The translations under genes were made by a program, and so were the position numbers. The notes under the pieces were generated by a model that was given only the letters and a program-made list of their open reading frames with translations, was not told the origin of the DNA and did no database searches. Positions 7,209 through 15,789 of a DNA stretch of 64,000 nt are shown here, piece after piece (within the stretch, counting starts at the first letter, position 1; each line of letters starts with the position of its first letter). This DNA is from Adhaeretor mobilis. Its GTDB lineage: Bacteria > Planctomycetota > Planctomycetia > Pirellulales > Lacipirellulaceae. The stretch is taken from assembly GCF_007741515.1 (NCBI RefSeq), contig NZ_CP036263.1, forward strand, positions 3,211,178 through 3,275,177, written 5' to 3'.

Positions 7209-8789
7209 ATGAGCGATCGTAGAGAAACTCAAGAGCGGCGCGACAAAAACGAACGACGCCGTCACGCACGACGTCTAGCTAACGACGACCAAGGACTGGT
7301 CCTTGAACTTAACGGTTCTGAACTTTCGGCCGTCGAGTTGCAACGCGTTGGGGCAGGCAGCCCCGAAACTGTTTCCGCCATCAAGATGACTTGGCGCAAG
7401 GAAGCAACTACTTTGAACAGTGAAACAGGGATGCAGGAGCTTACCGAAGCGATACAGGTCGTTGCGAAGCACTTTAATCTGCAAACACCAGTAGTGCATC
7501 TTGTACTCAGCGGAGAGTTTTGTGTCACTAGAGCGATTCGCGGTACGAATGAGGAGGTTCGTGCAGAACTTCAACGCCTAAGCCAACGCAGCCGGCTCTA
7601 CTTATCGCTGGGTCCTGGCGAAAAGGTGATCGTCTCGAAAACACGGACGCTTGATGCTCGCCATCAGTATGCTCTGGCAGCCGTCTGTAATTCGAAAACG
7701 CTCAGCACCATCCAGCTCGCAGCGGAAAGCACTGGCCTACACATCGCCTCGATCGAACCTGCGTTATCCGCAGCCAATCGTGCAATTTGTCGAATTTCTG
7801 ATGTGCCTGAGACACCCTACCTGCTGATTCATCTCGATGAATCTACGCCTGATATTGGCGTCTGTCATGGAGGCCAGTTGTTGCTTGACTATCGCCCTGG
7901 CGGGCGTGCCAATCCCGCGGAGCTCCCGGCTTTACTTTCAGAACATTTGAATCGACTCCAACGGCATACCGGGCGCCAACTACATGCGCCGCCTCCTGAA
8001 CTCAGAAAAGTTTATCTGTGTGGCCAGGAAAACTCTGTAGAAGCTGCTTTGGAGTCTTTCGCCAAGCAGGGACAATTCGAGGTTTCGCGGGCGACTGTTG
8101 AGCAAGTCGATGCTACCTGGACCCTCGGAGAGAGTGCTAGCAGACAAGCGGGAATTCCTGCCCTGGGAGCCTTGCTGTCGAATTTTTTTATGGGAGATAG
8201 CGAGCCTGATGGACCCAACTTGATGGAACACATCATTGCAAGCACGCGAGAGCCGTTGAAGCCGACGCTCATTCGTAGCGCAATACCCATCGCTGCTACC
8301 TTACTTGTTGCCGCAGTCATTGGCATGTTAAATCAACATATGCAGAGCGATATTGACGCTTTGCAAGCAAATCTCGACGAGCTAGCCCCAGCTCAGGCCC
8401 GTGCTACCGAGCTGCGACTTCAGTTGATGAGTTCCCAGGCGAAACTCACAGAGATAAAGACGGTAGCTGAGCAGCTTGGCAAGCCACTTGGGAGTCACCT
8501 GATTGAGCAGCTAGGCAATTGTATGCCCGGCGATGTTTGGCTAAGTCATCTGAACGTTACCAATGGAACCGCGGTTCAGATCCAAGGGAGCAGCTTCCTC
8601 GAAGCGGGTGTCTACGATTTCGTGCACTGGCTGGAGCAGTCCCCAGCATTTGCCGAAGTGGCCCTAAAGAGTACTAGTGCAGGCTCATCGAAGTCAGGCC
8701 CCATCACTGGATTCAATCTAGAGCTCGACGTGGCAAAATTTAACGATCAGACAGACCTTCCCGTTGAAAAGGTGGCTCACAATGAATGA
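7209..8789 (+). CDS. PilM-PilN fusion (GspL-like pilus/secretion assembly protein)
   Basis: 526 residues. A very basic N-terminus (SDRRETQERRDKNERRRHARR) precedes an actin/PilM-like cytoplasmic domain (to about 340) with HIASIEPALSAANRA and LLIHLDESTPDIGV strands. One transmembrane helix follows at about 356-374 (SAIPIAATLLVAAVIGML). A periplasmic coiled coil (DIDALQANLDELAPAQARATELRLQ) and a PilN-like domain (GDVWLSHLNVTNGTAVQIQG, VYDFVHWLEQSPAFAEV) complete it. In most type IV pilus systems PilM and PilN are separate proteins that bind each other; in type II secretion GspL joins equivalent parts. It overlaps the PilO-like gene by 8 bp. Confidence 0.85.
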   Translation: MSDRRETQERRDKNERRRHARRLANDDQGLVLELNGSELSAVELQRVGAGSPETVSAIKMTWRKEATTLNSETGMQELTEAIQVVAKHFNLQTPVVHLVLSGEFCVTRAIRGTNEEVRAELQRLSQRSRLYLSLGPGEKVIVSKTRTLDARHQYALAAVCNSKTLSTIQLAAESTGLHIASIEPALSAANRAICRISDVPETPYLLIHLDESTPDIGVCHGGQLLLDYRPGGRANPAELPALLSEHLNRLQRHTGRQLHAPPPELRKVYLCGQENSVEAALESFAKQGQFEVSRATVEQVDATWTLGESASRQAGIPALGALLSNFFMGDSEPDGPNLMEHIIASTREPLKPTLIRSAIPIAATLLVAAVIGMLNQHMQSDIDALQANLDELAPAQARATELRLQLMSSQAKLTEIKTVAEQLGKPLGSHLIEQLGNCMPGDVWLSHLNVTNGTAVQIQGSSFLEAGVYDFVHWLEQSPAFAEVALKSTSAGSSKSGPITGFNLELDVAKFNDQTDLPVEKVAHNE

Positions 8790-9405
8790 TTCCCTAATCC
8801 GCAAATTCTGCGAAACCGGTTATCGTTGGCCAATCGTTGCAACAGCCACGCTGCTCATAGGCCTCGTGACCTTGTTGCCGCTTGCCGATGACTATTCTGA
8901 GAGAAGTGAGGCTTGTAGCGTTCTTACCGAGGAGTTGGATCGTGCCCGTCAGAAGGTAGAAGCACTTCCAAAGTTCGAGGAACGAGTCGCTGCCCTCTCA
9001 ACGGAACTGACCGCCTTGGAAAGCCGAGCGGTTACGGCGGAACGTGTCGGGGACTTTCGCAGTAGGATTATTGAGCTCGCACGAGAGAGTAACTGTCAGC
9101 TTCGTAGGATCGACATCGGAACACCAAATTCGAGAATTTGGACCAAAGAGGGCGACGTACTCTCCACCCAGTCTGTACCTAAGAGTGCAAAAAACAAGAC
9201 GCCATTCCAGATTGTTCGACGGTCGATGGTTTTAGCAGTAGATGGCGAGATAGCCGACTTAAAAAACTTGATAGCAAAGTTTCAGGAAGAGAATACGCTT
9301 GCCCACCCGGCACGTTTAAGCATGAGCAGTTCTGGTCGCGCTAGCGATCGGATTGCTATGGAAGTGGAACTTTGGGTCTACGACCTCACGAGGAAGAAAT
9401 CGTAG
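8782..9405 (+). CDS. PilO/GspM-like periplasmic assembly protein
   Basis: About 207 residues from the ATG at 8782, which overlaps the end of the PilM-N gene. Architecture: short cytoplasmic N-terminus, one membrane helix (WPIVATATLLIGLVTLLPLA), a coiled coil (RSEACSVLTEELDRARQKVEALPKFEERV) and a small alpha/beta domain (VLAVDGEIADLKNLIAKFQEE). These features and the position after PilM-N match PilO. It would pair with the PilN part of the previous protein in the inner-membrane alignment complex. Confidence 0.75.
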   Translation: MNDSLIRKFCETGYRWPIVATATLLIGLVTLLPLADDYSERSEACSVLTEELDRARQKVEALPKFEERVAALSTELTALESRAVTAERVGDFRSRIIELARESNCQLRRIDIGTPNSRIWTKEGDVLSTQSVPKSAKNKTPFQIVRRSMVLAVDGEIADLKNLIAKFQEENTLAHPARLSMSSSGRASDRIAMEVELWVYDLTRKKS

Positions 9406-9532
9406 TAGGAGAGTGTTGAGGAAAGCCGCTTATCTCAAGGAAGAGTGACCGGCGGATTTAGAGCAAGAAATACCGGCTGAGGCCATCGCAAAGTTGGTCG
9501 ATAGCAACCTGGGGCAGTGTCAAGGAGGACAC

Positions 9533-11569
9533 ATGCTCGACACCAATGACATAATCAATCTGCCCTACGCACTTCGGGTCAAGCCCGTGCTGCGAATTGC
9601 GCTCACCTTGGCCCTCGTTCTGGCTGCAAGTGGAAACTCGGTGCGCGTCTACGCACAGGGCGAGCAGGCCCCGACTCGCCGTGGTCCCGCCCTTCGGGTG
9701 CCTGCCCCGCTAGGAGTTTCTCCGGCATCTACTCAGCGTGAGCAACCTCGTCTCTCACAAAGTGACTCGACTGAGACACTACGCGCCGAAGAGGTGCAAC
9801 CGAAACTCACTCTCGAAGAGTCCCTTGATCGAAAAGGAGACCTAATTCTACGTGGCACGAACTCAAGTATTGAAAATGCACTGTTTGCGATCAGCGAAAT
9901 CTGGAAAGTAAACATCGTCGTTGGCAAGGATGTGAGAGGCACTGTTTCTGGGACCTTTACGCAAGCCCCGCTCCGAGAGATCCTTGATTCCATTCTCTCG
10001 GTGAACGGCTACTCTTACCGTGCAATAGGTGACAGTATCACCGTACTGCCTGAGAATGCGGTCGGAAGTGCCAATCCGCTATACCGCGAGCTATCGATCC
10101 CGATTTACTACGGCGACCTCAACGAGCTCGCAGATGCAGCCAAACTGCTCACGAGTGCCCAGGGGCAAGTTCGTCCGCTGAAGTCTGCTCGAAGCCTACT
10201 CGTTATCGACTACGCAGATCGTGTGGAAACGATCCGAAACTTCATCAGTCGCATGGAGAATGCGGCATCAAAGCTCGACACTTCCCCTCAAGCAGTGGGC
10301 GTGCCACAGTTGGAAGTGGCGTATTTCCACACACAGTACGTCCCAGCGGACAACGTGAAATCCTCTTTGAGTACAGTGATGAGCCCCGAGGGGCGCATTG
10401 AGGTTATGAGCCTCGAGAATCGGGTTGTCATCGTCGATTACCGCAAGAATATCGATATGGTTCGCAAGGTTCTGTCTCGCATCGACCGTCCTCGACCGCA
10501 AGTTCGCATTACTGCGCTCATCTACGACCTCAGTCTGGAGGATGTAGAAAAGCTAGGCGTTAACTGGAACAGTGGAGCCAAAGGCAACTCACTGGGGGCC
10601 GATGGCAGTCCTAATCAGTTGTTGGAGCTAGATACCACAACGCTGGTACCACTTACTGGTGCTGGGAGCGCTCTGACAGTTCAAAGCCTAACGCGCAACT
10701 TCGACATTACTGCAGTGATGGTCGCATTGCAAAACGCGAATGATGCTCGTCTGCTGGCCGATCCTAATGTTACTGTCATGGACAATGAAGTGGCAGTATG
10801 GAAAAGTGTGTCGGAGATTCCCTACCAACAAATAACTCAGAGCGAGTTTGGTGGCAACATTGGCACCACAGCCTTCAAAGAGGCGGGAATCACGCTGAAA
10901 GTTCAGCCCACCATTGCCGCCGACGGTACCGTGGAGATGCTTATCGAGCCTGAGTTCAGCCGTCTGGCAGGATTCACGCCACAAGAAAATCAGCCAATTA
11001 TCGATACACGCAAGACCAGCACCACAGTGCGTGTGGCCAATCGTCAAACTCTCGTTCTCAGTGGTCTACGGCAACGCAGTGATACAGGCGAATTCAACGG
11101 TATTCCTTTTCTTAAGGACATACGTGGCATTGGGCCATTGTTTCGCTCTCGGGATACCAACGTCCGGGAAAGCGAATTGATTGTCTTCATCATGCCAGAG
11201 ATCGTCGGTTACGAAGACCCCCTCGACGCCCGACAATACCAAGCGGCCGAAACGGTGAATTGCCGGCTGGACAAGATTCCCCAGGCAGAAGGGTGCCCAG
11301 CTGATTGCCAAGGATGCTCAGAAGGCATTGGAGCTTGCGAAGAAGATCGCTTGATTCAATTGCCACCTGTCGGAACGGAAGTCGAGCCGGAAATTATCGA
11401 AAAGGGCGGCACGACCTCGGCAGCCGTCCCAATGCGTCCCCAGTACGAGGCGCGGTTCCGGGCCAATGTGCCTAATTCTGAAAATGGACGTCGCCTGACC
11501 GATGGGCCTGCGGCTCCCTCCAAGGTGGAAGCAAGACGCTCCTTTTGGCAACGCATGAAGGGTTCGTAA
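9533..11569 (+). CDS. Secretin (GspD/PilQ family) with cysteine-rich C-terminal tail
   Basis: Outer-membrane multimeric channel of 678 residues. The ATG at 9533 is chosen because AGGAGG lies 5 bp upstream; a signal peptide follows (RIALTLALVLAASGNSVRVYAQ). Then an STN/N0-like domain (ALFAISEIWKVNIVVGKDVRGTVSG), N1-type repeats (LLVIDYADRVETIRNFI, RVVIVDYRKNIDMVRKVLSRID) and the secretin beta domain ending in ESELIVFIMPEIV. After this lies an unusual tail with five cysteines around residues 576-602 (NCRLDK, GCPADCQGC, ACEED) and a basic end. The tail could be an S-domain-like region or bind metal; its role is unknown. The 127 bp before the gene hold nothing recognisable. Confidence 0.9.
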   Translation: MLDTNDIINLPYALRVKPVLRIALTLALVLAASGNSVRVYAQGEQAPTRRGPALRVPAPLGVSPASTQREQPRLSQSDSTETLRAEEVQPKLTLEESLDRKGDLILRGTNSSIENALFAISEIWKVNIVVGKDVRGTVSGTFTQAPLREILDSILSVNGYSYRAIGDSITVLPENAVGSANPLYRELSIPIYYGDLNELADAAKLLTSAQGQVRPLKSARSLLVIDYADRVETIRNFISRMENAASKLDTSPQAVGVPQLEVAYFHTQYVPADNVKSSLSTVMSPEGRIEVMSLENRVVIVDYRKNIDMVRKVLSRIDRPRPQVRITALIYDLSLEDVEKLGVNWNSGAKGNSLGADGSPNQLLELDTTTLVPLTGAGSALTVQSLTRNFDITAVMVALQNANDARLLADPNVTVMDNEVAVWKSVSEIPYQQITQSEFGGNIGTTAFKEAGITLKVQPTIAADGTVEMLIEPEFSRLAGFTPQENQPIIDTRKTSTTVRVANRQTLVLSGLRQRSDTGEFNGIPFLKDIRGIGPLFRSRDTNVRESELIVFIMPEIVGYEDPLDARQYQAAETVNCRLDKIPQAEGCPADCQGCSEGIGACEEDRLIQLPPVGTEVEPEIIEKGGTTSAAVPMRPQYEARFRANVPNSENGRRLTDGPAAPSKVEARRSFWQRMKGS

Positions 11570-11742
11570 CGATTGCTCGGGCAATTCGCTTAGGAAGCCC
11601 TAGTAAAGACCTCCCGTTTGCCGCGTTCTACTTATCGAAACTGCGTGTTTTCCCCGTATGAGCTACCTTTGAGAAGCTGAACTATTGTCGCGAGTGTTTC
11701 ACCACGAGGCACCCAAAGCGTTCACTTCCAAGGACTCCCATC

Positions 11743-12219
11743 ATGAATCGTTCCCCACTCTCCTACTTGTCAACTTCCCTAGTCGCGTTGTCCCTTATGG
11801 GTTGTGGCGAGCCCGTTGTGCAAGAAACTCCCGCTCCGTCAGAATCTACCCCCACAGATGGACCCGTTTTAGGCTCACCTCAGCCTGAAGCAGTTCCTGC
11901 AAAAGCAGAGAGCGATGCGCCAGAAGTAGAACAAACCGTTGAGGAAGCATACGTAGCCCCTTTTCCAGAGCGCGTAGATATCTTTGCAGCGCCAAGTCGC
12001 AAGGGCGTGACGAAGAGTAACGGTGAGCAAGGCGAAGCGGTAGAGCTCTTGGGCTTCTCAAACGTGCACCAACCTCAGGCACTGCTGCTTGTGAATGGCG
12101 AAGTTTCGCCTCTCGCAGCTGGCGATAGCTTTTACGGAATCAAGGTGCTATCCATTCAGCCGCCGGTAGTTAACCTGGAGCAGGGCAAGCAGCGTACCCA
12201 GCTTTCTCTTGCCAACTAA
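11743..12219 (+). CDS. PilP/GspC-like lipoprotein
   Basis: 158 residues with a lipoprotein signal ending in the lipobox LMGC. A Pro/Glu-rich linker (about residues 25-75) leads to a small beta domain: VELLGFSNVHQPQALLLVNGEVSPLAAGDSFYGIKVLSIQPPVVNLEQG. The V-L-G-F..LLVNG...G....GI.V..I....V pattern is that of the HR/PilP domain which binds the secretin N0 region. As the last gene of the operon and next to the secretin, this is its likely role. Confidence 0.72.
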   Translation: MNRSPLSYLSTSLVALSLMGCGEPVVQETPAPSESTPTDGPVLGSPQPEAVPAKAESDAPEVEQTVEEAYVAPFPERVDIFAAPSRKGVTKSNGEQGEAVELLGFSNVHQPQALLLVNGEVSPLAAGDSFYGIKVLSIQPPVVNLEQGKQRTQLSLAN

Positions 12220-12238
12220 GGACCTTGGTGGCATTCGA

Positions 12239-13651
12239 TTACACGTGGTTCAACTTATTGAGACCGTTGTACGCAGCCACCTTGTAGCACTCTGCAAGCG
12301 TCGGGAAGTTGAACACGTTGTTGATAAAGAATTGTGCCTTTCCGCCTAATGCCATGACGGCTTGCCCGATATGGATTAGCTCCGTGGCACCGGTTCCAAT
12401 AGTATGAACGCCAAGAATCTCGTGCGTGTCTTGGTGAATAAGCAACTTGAGCATTCCTAGCTCGTCTCCAATCAGTTGCCCGCGAGCGATTTCTCGATAG
12501 TGTGCGATGCCAGCTTCGAAGGGGATACCTTCCTCAGTAAGCTGTTCTTCAGTTTTGCCGACCATCGAGATCTCTGGCACAGCATAAATTCCATATGGGA
12601 ACAGCGACGTATTGTAGTTCCCTACGTCACACTGCCCGAACGCATGGCAAATTGCGCGACGGCCTTGCTCCATCGATGTCGACGCAAGGGCAGGGAAGCC
12701 GATCACGTCGCCGGCAGCATAGACGTGTTCAACATTGGTTTGATAGTCGTCATTCACGTGCAATCGTTCGCGGTCATCGAATTCGATGCCTACCTTGTCG
12801 AGCCCCAACGCTCCACAAACGCCTTGCCGCCCCACGGCATAGAGTAGCGTCTCTGCGCGGAGTGTTTTACCGGACTCAAGCTGAGCTTGCACGAGGGTAT
12901 GCGGGGTGCCATTCTGAACTTCCACTTCCTTGATCTCTTCCACCTTCTCGCCTAGTCGCAGGGTCACGCTCTTTTGACGTAAGAAGTATTGGAAAGCGTC
13001 GCAGATTTCGCGATCGAGGAACCCAAGTAAGCGATCGCGTCCCTCCACTAAGGTAACTCGCACCCCGAGAGTTGACATGATGCAGGCGTACTCGGTTCCA
13101 ATTACTCCGCCGCCGACCACGATCATTGTGCGTGGTAAGCGATCTAGCTTCAAGATTTCGTCACTAGTGAAGATTGAGCCCTCGTTGAACGGGATATTCT
13201 CCGGTCGAGCAGGACGTGTACCTACGGCTATCAGGAACTGATCCGCGGTAATGACTTCTGAACTATCCGGCCCATGGACAATCACTTCATTGGGCGATTG
13301 AAACTCGGCGCGTCCCCACAGCAACTCCACATGATTTCGGTCGAACTGACTACGGATGACGTCCCACTCTTGACGAATCACTTGCTGCGAAACCGAGGCT
13401 AAATCTGCCACTGTGATGTCGCTTTTCACGCAGGTGGTATTGCCAAAAAGACCTCGGCGGTTGACTCCCGTTAGATGCAGTGCTGCTTCGCGAAGGGCCT
13501 TCGAGGGGATCGTGCCGGTATTGATTTGCGCTCCGCCTAGTACGGAGTTTTTCTCGATCACAGCGACTCGCTTACCCAACTTGGCGGCTTGGATCGCCCC
13601 TTTTTGACCTGCGGGTCCGGTGCCGATAATAATGCAGTCGTAATGTTTCAT
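12239..13651 (-). CDS. sthA: Soluble pyridine nucleotide transhydrogenase (SthA-like)
   Basis: FAD flavoprotein of about 470 residues that balances NADPH and NADH pools. The N-terminal FAD site is DCIIIGTGPAGQKGAIQAAKLG. The segment that holds the redox disulfide in lipoamide dehydrogenase reads GGAQINTGTIPSKALREA, with both Cys absent; the GTIPSKALR form is typical of SthA. The NAD(P) site is MIVVGGGVIGTEYACIMSTLG. The C-terminal dimerisation domain contains HTIGTGATELIHIGQAVMALGG. The ATG at 13651 fits the family N-terminus better than an upstream one at 13687. It converges with the PilP-like gene, with a 19-bp gap. Confidence 0.92.
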   Translation of the reverse strand: MKHYDCIIIGTGPAGQKGAIQAAKLGKRVAVIEKNSVLGGAQINTGTIPSKALREAALHLTGVNRRGLFGNTTCVKSDITVADLASVSQQVIRQEWDVIRSQFDRNHVELLWGRAEFQSPNEVIVHGPDSSEVITADQFLIAVGTRPARPENIPFNEGSIFTSDEILKLDRLPRTMIVVGGGVIGTEYACIMSTLGVRVTLVEGRDRLLGFLDREICDAFQYFLRQKSVTLRLGEKVEEIKEVEVQNGTPHTLVQAQLESGKTLRAETLLYAVGRQGVCGALGLDKVGIEFDDRERLHVNDDYQTNVEHVYAAGDVIGFPALASTSMEQGRRAICHAFGQCDVGNYNTSLFPYGIYAVPEISMVGKTEEQLTEEGIPFEAGIAHYREIARGQLIGDELGMLKLLIHQDTHEILGVHTIGTGATELIHIGQAVMALGGKAQFFINNVFNFPTLAECYKVAAYNGLNKLNHV

Positions 13652-13789
13652 GAAGTCTTGCTCGTGAGCAAAGGCGTTTAGTGGCAAAGGGAGGGCGTTA
13701 TGGGTAGAAGAATCGACTCGCGTCCTGGCCTGGCTGAAATAAGTAAATCTTTGCCGTTAATACCCGTAGGGTAGCCGGGCGAACGCCGA

Positions 13790-13821
13790 CGGCGTACAAC
13801 GCCTATATCGGTTGTATGCCG
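13790..13821 (+). repeat. Inverted repeat upstream of rarA
   Basis: Arms CGGCGTACAAC (13790-13800) and GTTGTATGCCG (13811-13821) match at 10 of 11 positions across a 10-nt loop. It lies 45 bp before the chosen rarA start and about 140 bp upstream of sthA on the other strand, so it may be an operator or a hairpin in the rarA leader. Confidence 0.45.
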
Positions 13822-13865
13822 TGTCTATGCTTCACCATCCTAATCCTAAAGCAGTGATTGAACCC

Positions 13866-15200
13866 ATGTCGCTCTTCGCCGCAGAGGAACAAGAAAATCG
13901 ACAGCAGGCGATGCCGCTGGCAGCTCGCATGCGTCCGCGCACGCTTGAAGAATTCGCTGGGCAACAGCAATTCCTTGGCGAGGGGAAACTGCTGCGCCGC
14001 CTCATCAAGGCAGATCGCCTGACCGCGGTCCTCTTCTTCGGCCCACCAGGCACGGGGAAGACTACACTTGCCCACCTGCTGGCCAATTCCACCGATCGAC
14101 GTTTCCGCCAGCTCAATGCCGTAACCAGTGGTGTGAAGGAATTACGGGAAGTCCTCGAAGAGAGTCGCAATTCGGTAGCATCGGGCGGGCCGCGCACTCT
14201 GTTGTTCATTGATGAGATCCATCGCTTTAACCGTTCTCAGCAGGATGCACTGCTCCCAGATGTCGAGGATGGCAACGTGGTGCTCGTCGGAGCAACCACA
14301 TCGAACCCTTTTTTTGCCGTCAATGATGCACTTGTAAGCCGCAGTCGTGTTTTCGAGTTCGAGCCCCTCTCTGAAGAGGATGTTGTTGGCCTGCTTCGTG
14401 AAGCACTCGCTGATAGTGAACGCGGTCTTGGTGACACTCCCGTCGAAGTCGAGCCCCAAGCTCTTGAGTTCCTGGCAACTACCTGTGACGGCGATGCCCG
14501 CCGAGCGCTGAGCGCCCTAGAAATTGCCGTGCTCTCTAGCGATGAACGCCCTGTACAGTTCACTCTGGAATTAGCTGCAGAGTCGGTTCAGCGGAAAGCC
14601 ATCCGCTACGATGCCAGCGGCGATAGTCACTACGACGCGATTAGCGCTCTGATTAAGAGCATCCGAGGTAGTGATCCTGACGCGGGTCTCTACTGGTTGG
14701 CTCGCATGATCGAAGGGGGCGAAGACATCCGCTTCCTGTGTCGCCGCCTTGTAATCCTCGCGAGCGAGGACGTCGGCAATGCAGACCCGCAAGCACTGAT
14801 GCTTGCCGTGGCGACCATGCAAGCGTGTGAGTTTGTCGGGCTGCCGGAGTGTCAGTTGAGTCTCTCTCAATGTGTTACATATCTCGCCTGTGCTCCCAAA
14901 TCAAATGCCGCTACAGTCGCGATTGGTGAGGCGCGGGCTGACGTTCGGGAAGGAAGGCTGATTCCGGTACCCATGCATCTGCGCGATGGGCACTACGCAG
15001 GCTCGAAACGCCTTGGGCACGGGCAAGGTTATGAGTATGCTCACAACTCCGAAGATGGCATCGCCTCGCAAGATTATCTTGGGGTTGAAAAGGATTACTA
15101 TCGACCAGTGGATCGTGGGTTTGAGGTGGAACTCGCAGAACGACTTGATACTATTCGTGAGAAGCTTGCGACGGCGAAACCGACAAGCGAGGGGCCGTGA
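13866..15200 (+). CDS. rarA: Replication-associated recombination protein A (AAA+ ATPase)
   Basis: About 444 residues. AAA+ ATPase related to clamp loaders and RuvB that acts at stalled forks. Motifs: MRPRTLEEFAGQQQFLGEGK, Walker A GPPGTGKTT, Walker B LLFIDEIHRFNRSQQD, sensor 1 VGATTSNPFF, arginine finger SRSRVF and sensor 2 GDARRALSALE. The C-terminal MgsA-type domain follows (HYDAISALIKSIRGSDPDAGLYWLARMIEGGED). The start at 13866 (MSLFAAEE) is the family-like N-terminus; ATG at 13827 is in frame and cannot be excluded. It is followed after 6 bp by the CbiX-like gene. Confidence 0.93.
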   Translation: MSLFAAEEQENRQQAMPLAARMRPRTLEEFAGQQQFLGEGKLLRRLIKADRLTAVLFFGPPGTGKTTLAHLLANSTDRRFRQLNAVTSGVKELREVLEESRNSVASGGPRTLLFIDEIHRFNRSQQDALLPDVEDGNVVLVGATTSNPFFAVNDALVSRSRVFEFEPLSEEDVVGLLREALADSERGLGDTPVEVEPQALEFLATTCDGDARRALSALEIAVLSSDERPVQFTLELAAESVQRKAIRYDASGDSHYDAISALIKSIRGSDPDAGLYWLARMIEGGEDIRFLCRRLVILASEDVGNADPQALMLAVATMQACEFVGLPECQLSLSQCVTYLACAPKSNAATVAIGEARADVREGRLIPVPMHLRDGHYAGSKRLGHGQGYEYAHNSEDGIASQDYLGVEKDYYRPVDRGFEVELAERLDTIREKLATAKPTSEGP

Positions 15201-15206
15201 TAGAGC

Positions 15207-15677
15207 ATGAGTGAGCACGACTTTACCAATACTGAGCACACCGGCGTGATCCTGGTCGACCACGGTTCGCGCCGTGAGGAAAGTAACCAGTTACTGCTCG
15301 AAGTCGTGGCGGCGTACGATCAGTCTTCCTCGTGGGAAATCGTTGAGCCGGCTCACATGGAACTGGCTGAACCTTCAATCGCTGTCGCATTCGCTCGCTG
15401 CATTGAGCGGGGGGCAAAGCGAGTCATCGTTTTCCCTTACTTCCTCTCGCCAGGCCGGCATTGGCACAGCGACATCCCCCGGTTGGCTGCCGCGGCTGCG
15501 GCTGAGCATGGCGATATTCCCTTCGTCGTGACGGCACCTCTCGGTTTACATCCGTTGATGATGGAAGTCATCAGCCAACGGATCGGGCACTGCTTGCAGC
15601 ACGCAGGCGGGACTGCTGATTCTTGCGAGATGTGCACTGATAGCACCGGCTGCGCGGCATCAGACCAGGGCCAGTAG
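15207..15677 (+). CDS. CbiX/SirB-family sirohydrochlorin chelatase-like protein with C-terminal Cys motif
   Basis: 156 residues. A single CbiX-type domain with the metal-inserting His in VILVDHGSRREESN (H19), the conserved A-H-M-E-L-A-E-P strand, and FPYFLSPGRHWHSDIPRLA. Small chelatases of this type insert Co, Ni or Fe into sirohydrochlorin-type tetrapyrroles. Unusually the C-terminus has C129 and then C140-x2-C143-x5-C149, which may bind an iron-sulfur cluster or metal as reported for some CbiX proteins. No siroheme or cobalamin gene is nearby; it follows rarA closely, probably as a chance operon. Confidence 0.82.
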   Translation: MSEHDFTNTEHTGVILVDHGSRREESNQLLLEVVAAYDQSSSWEIVEPAHMELAEPSIAVAFARCIERGAKRVIVFPYFLSPGRHWHSDIPRLAAAAAAEHGDIPFVVTAPLGLHPLMMEVISQRIGHCLQHAGGTADSCEMCTDSTGCAASDQGQ

Positions 15678-15789
15678 GTCACGTTGCTAGCAGGTTAAGT
15701 CTTGCCGATTAGGAAAACCTTAACTCCTGCGTCTAGAAATCCGATAGCTAACCGTAGACCACCATAATTGTGTCTATGGAGCCTTGGCG

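Noticed and set aside
6843..7265. 140-aa open frame on the minus strand across the PilX-like gene
   Set aside because: Arg-rich shadow of the real plus-strand gene and crosses the heptamer array; no domain.
12905..13000. Possible dihydrolipoamide dehydrogenase instead of SthA at 12239-13651
   Set aside because: The redox cysteine pair of lipoamide dehydrogenase is missing and the GTIPSKALR motif is that of transhydrogenases.
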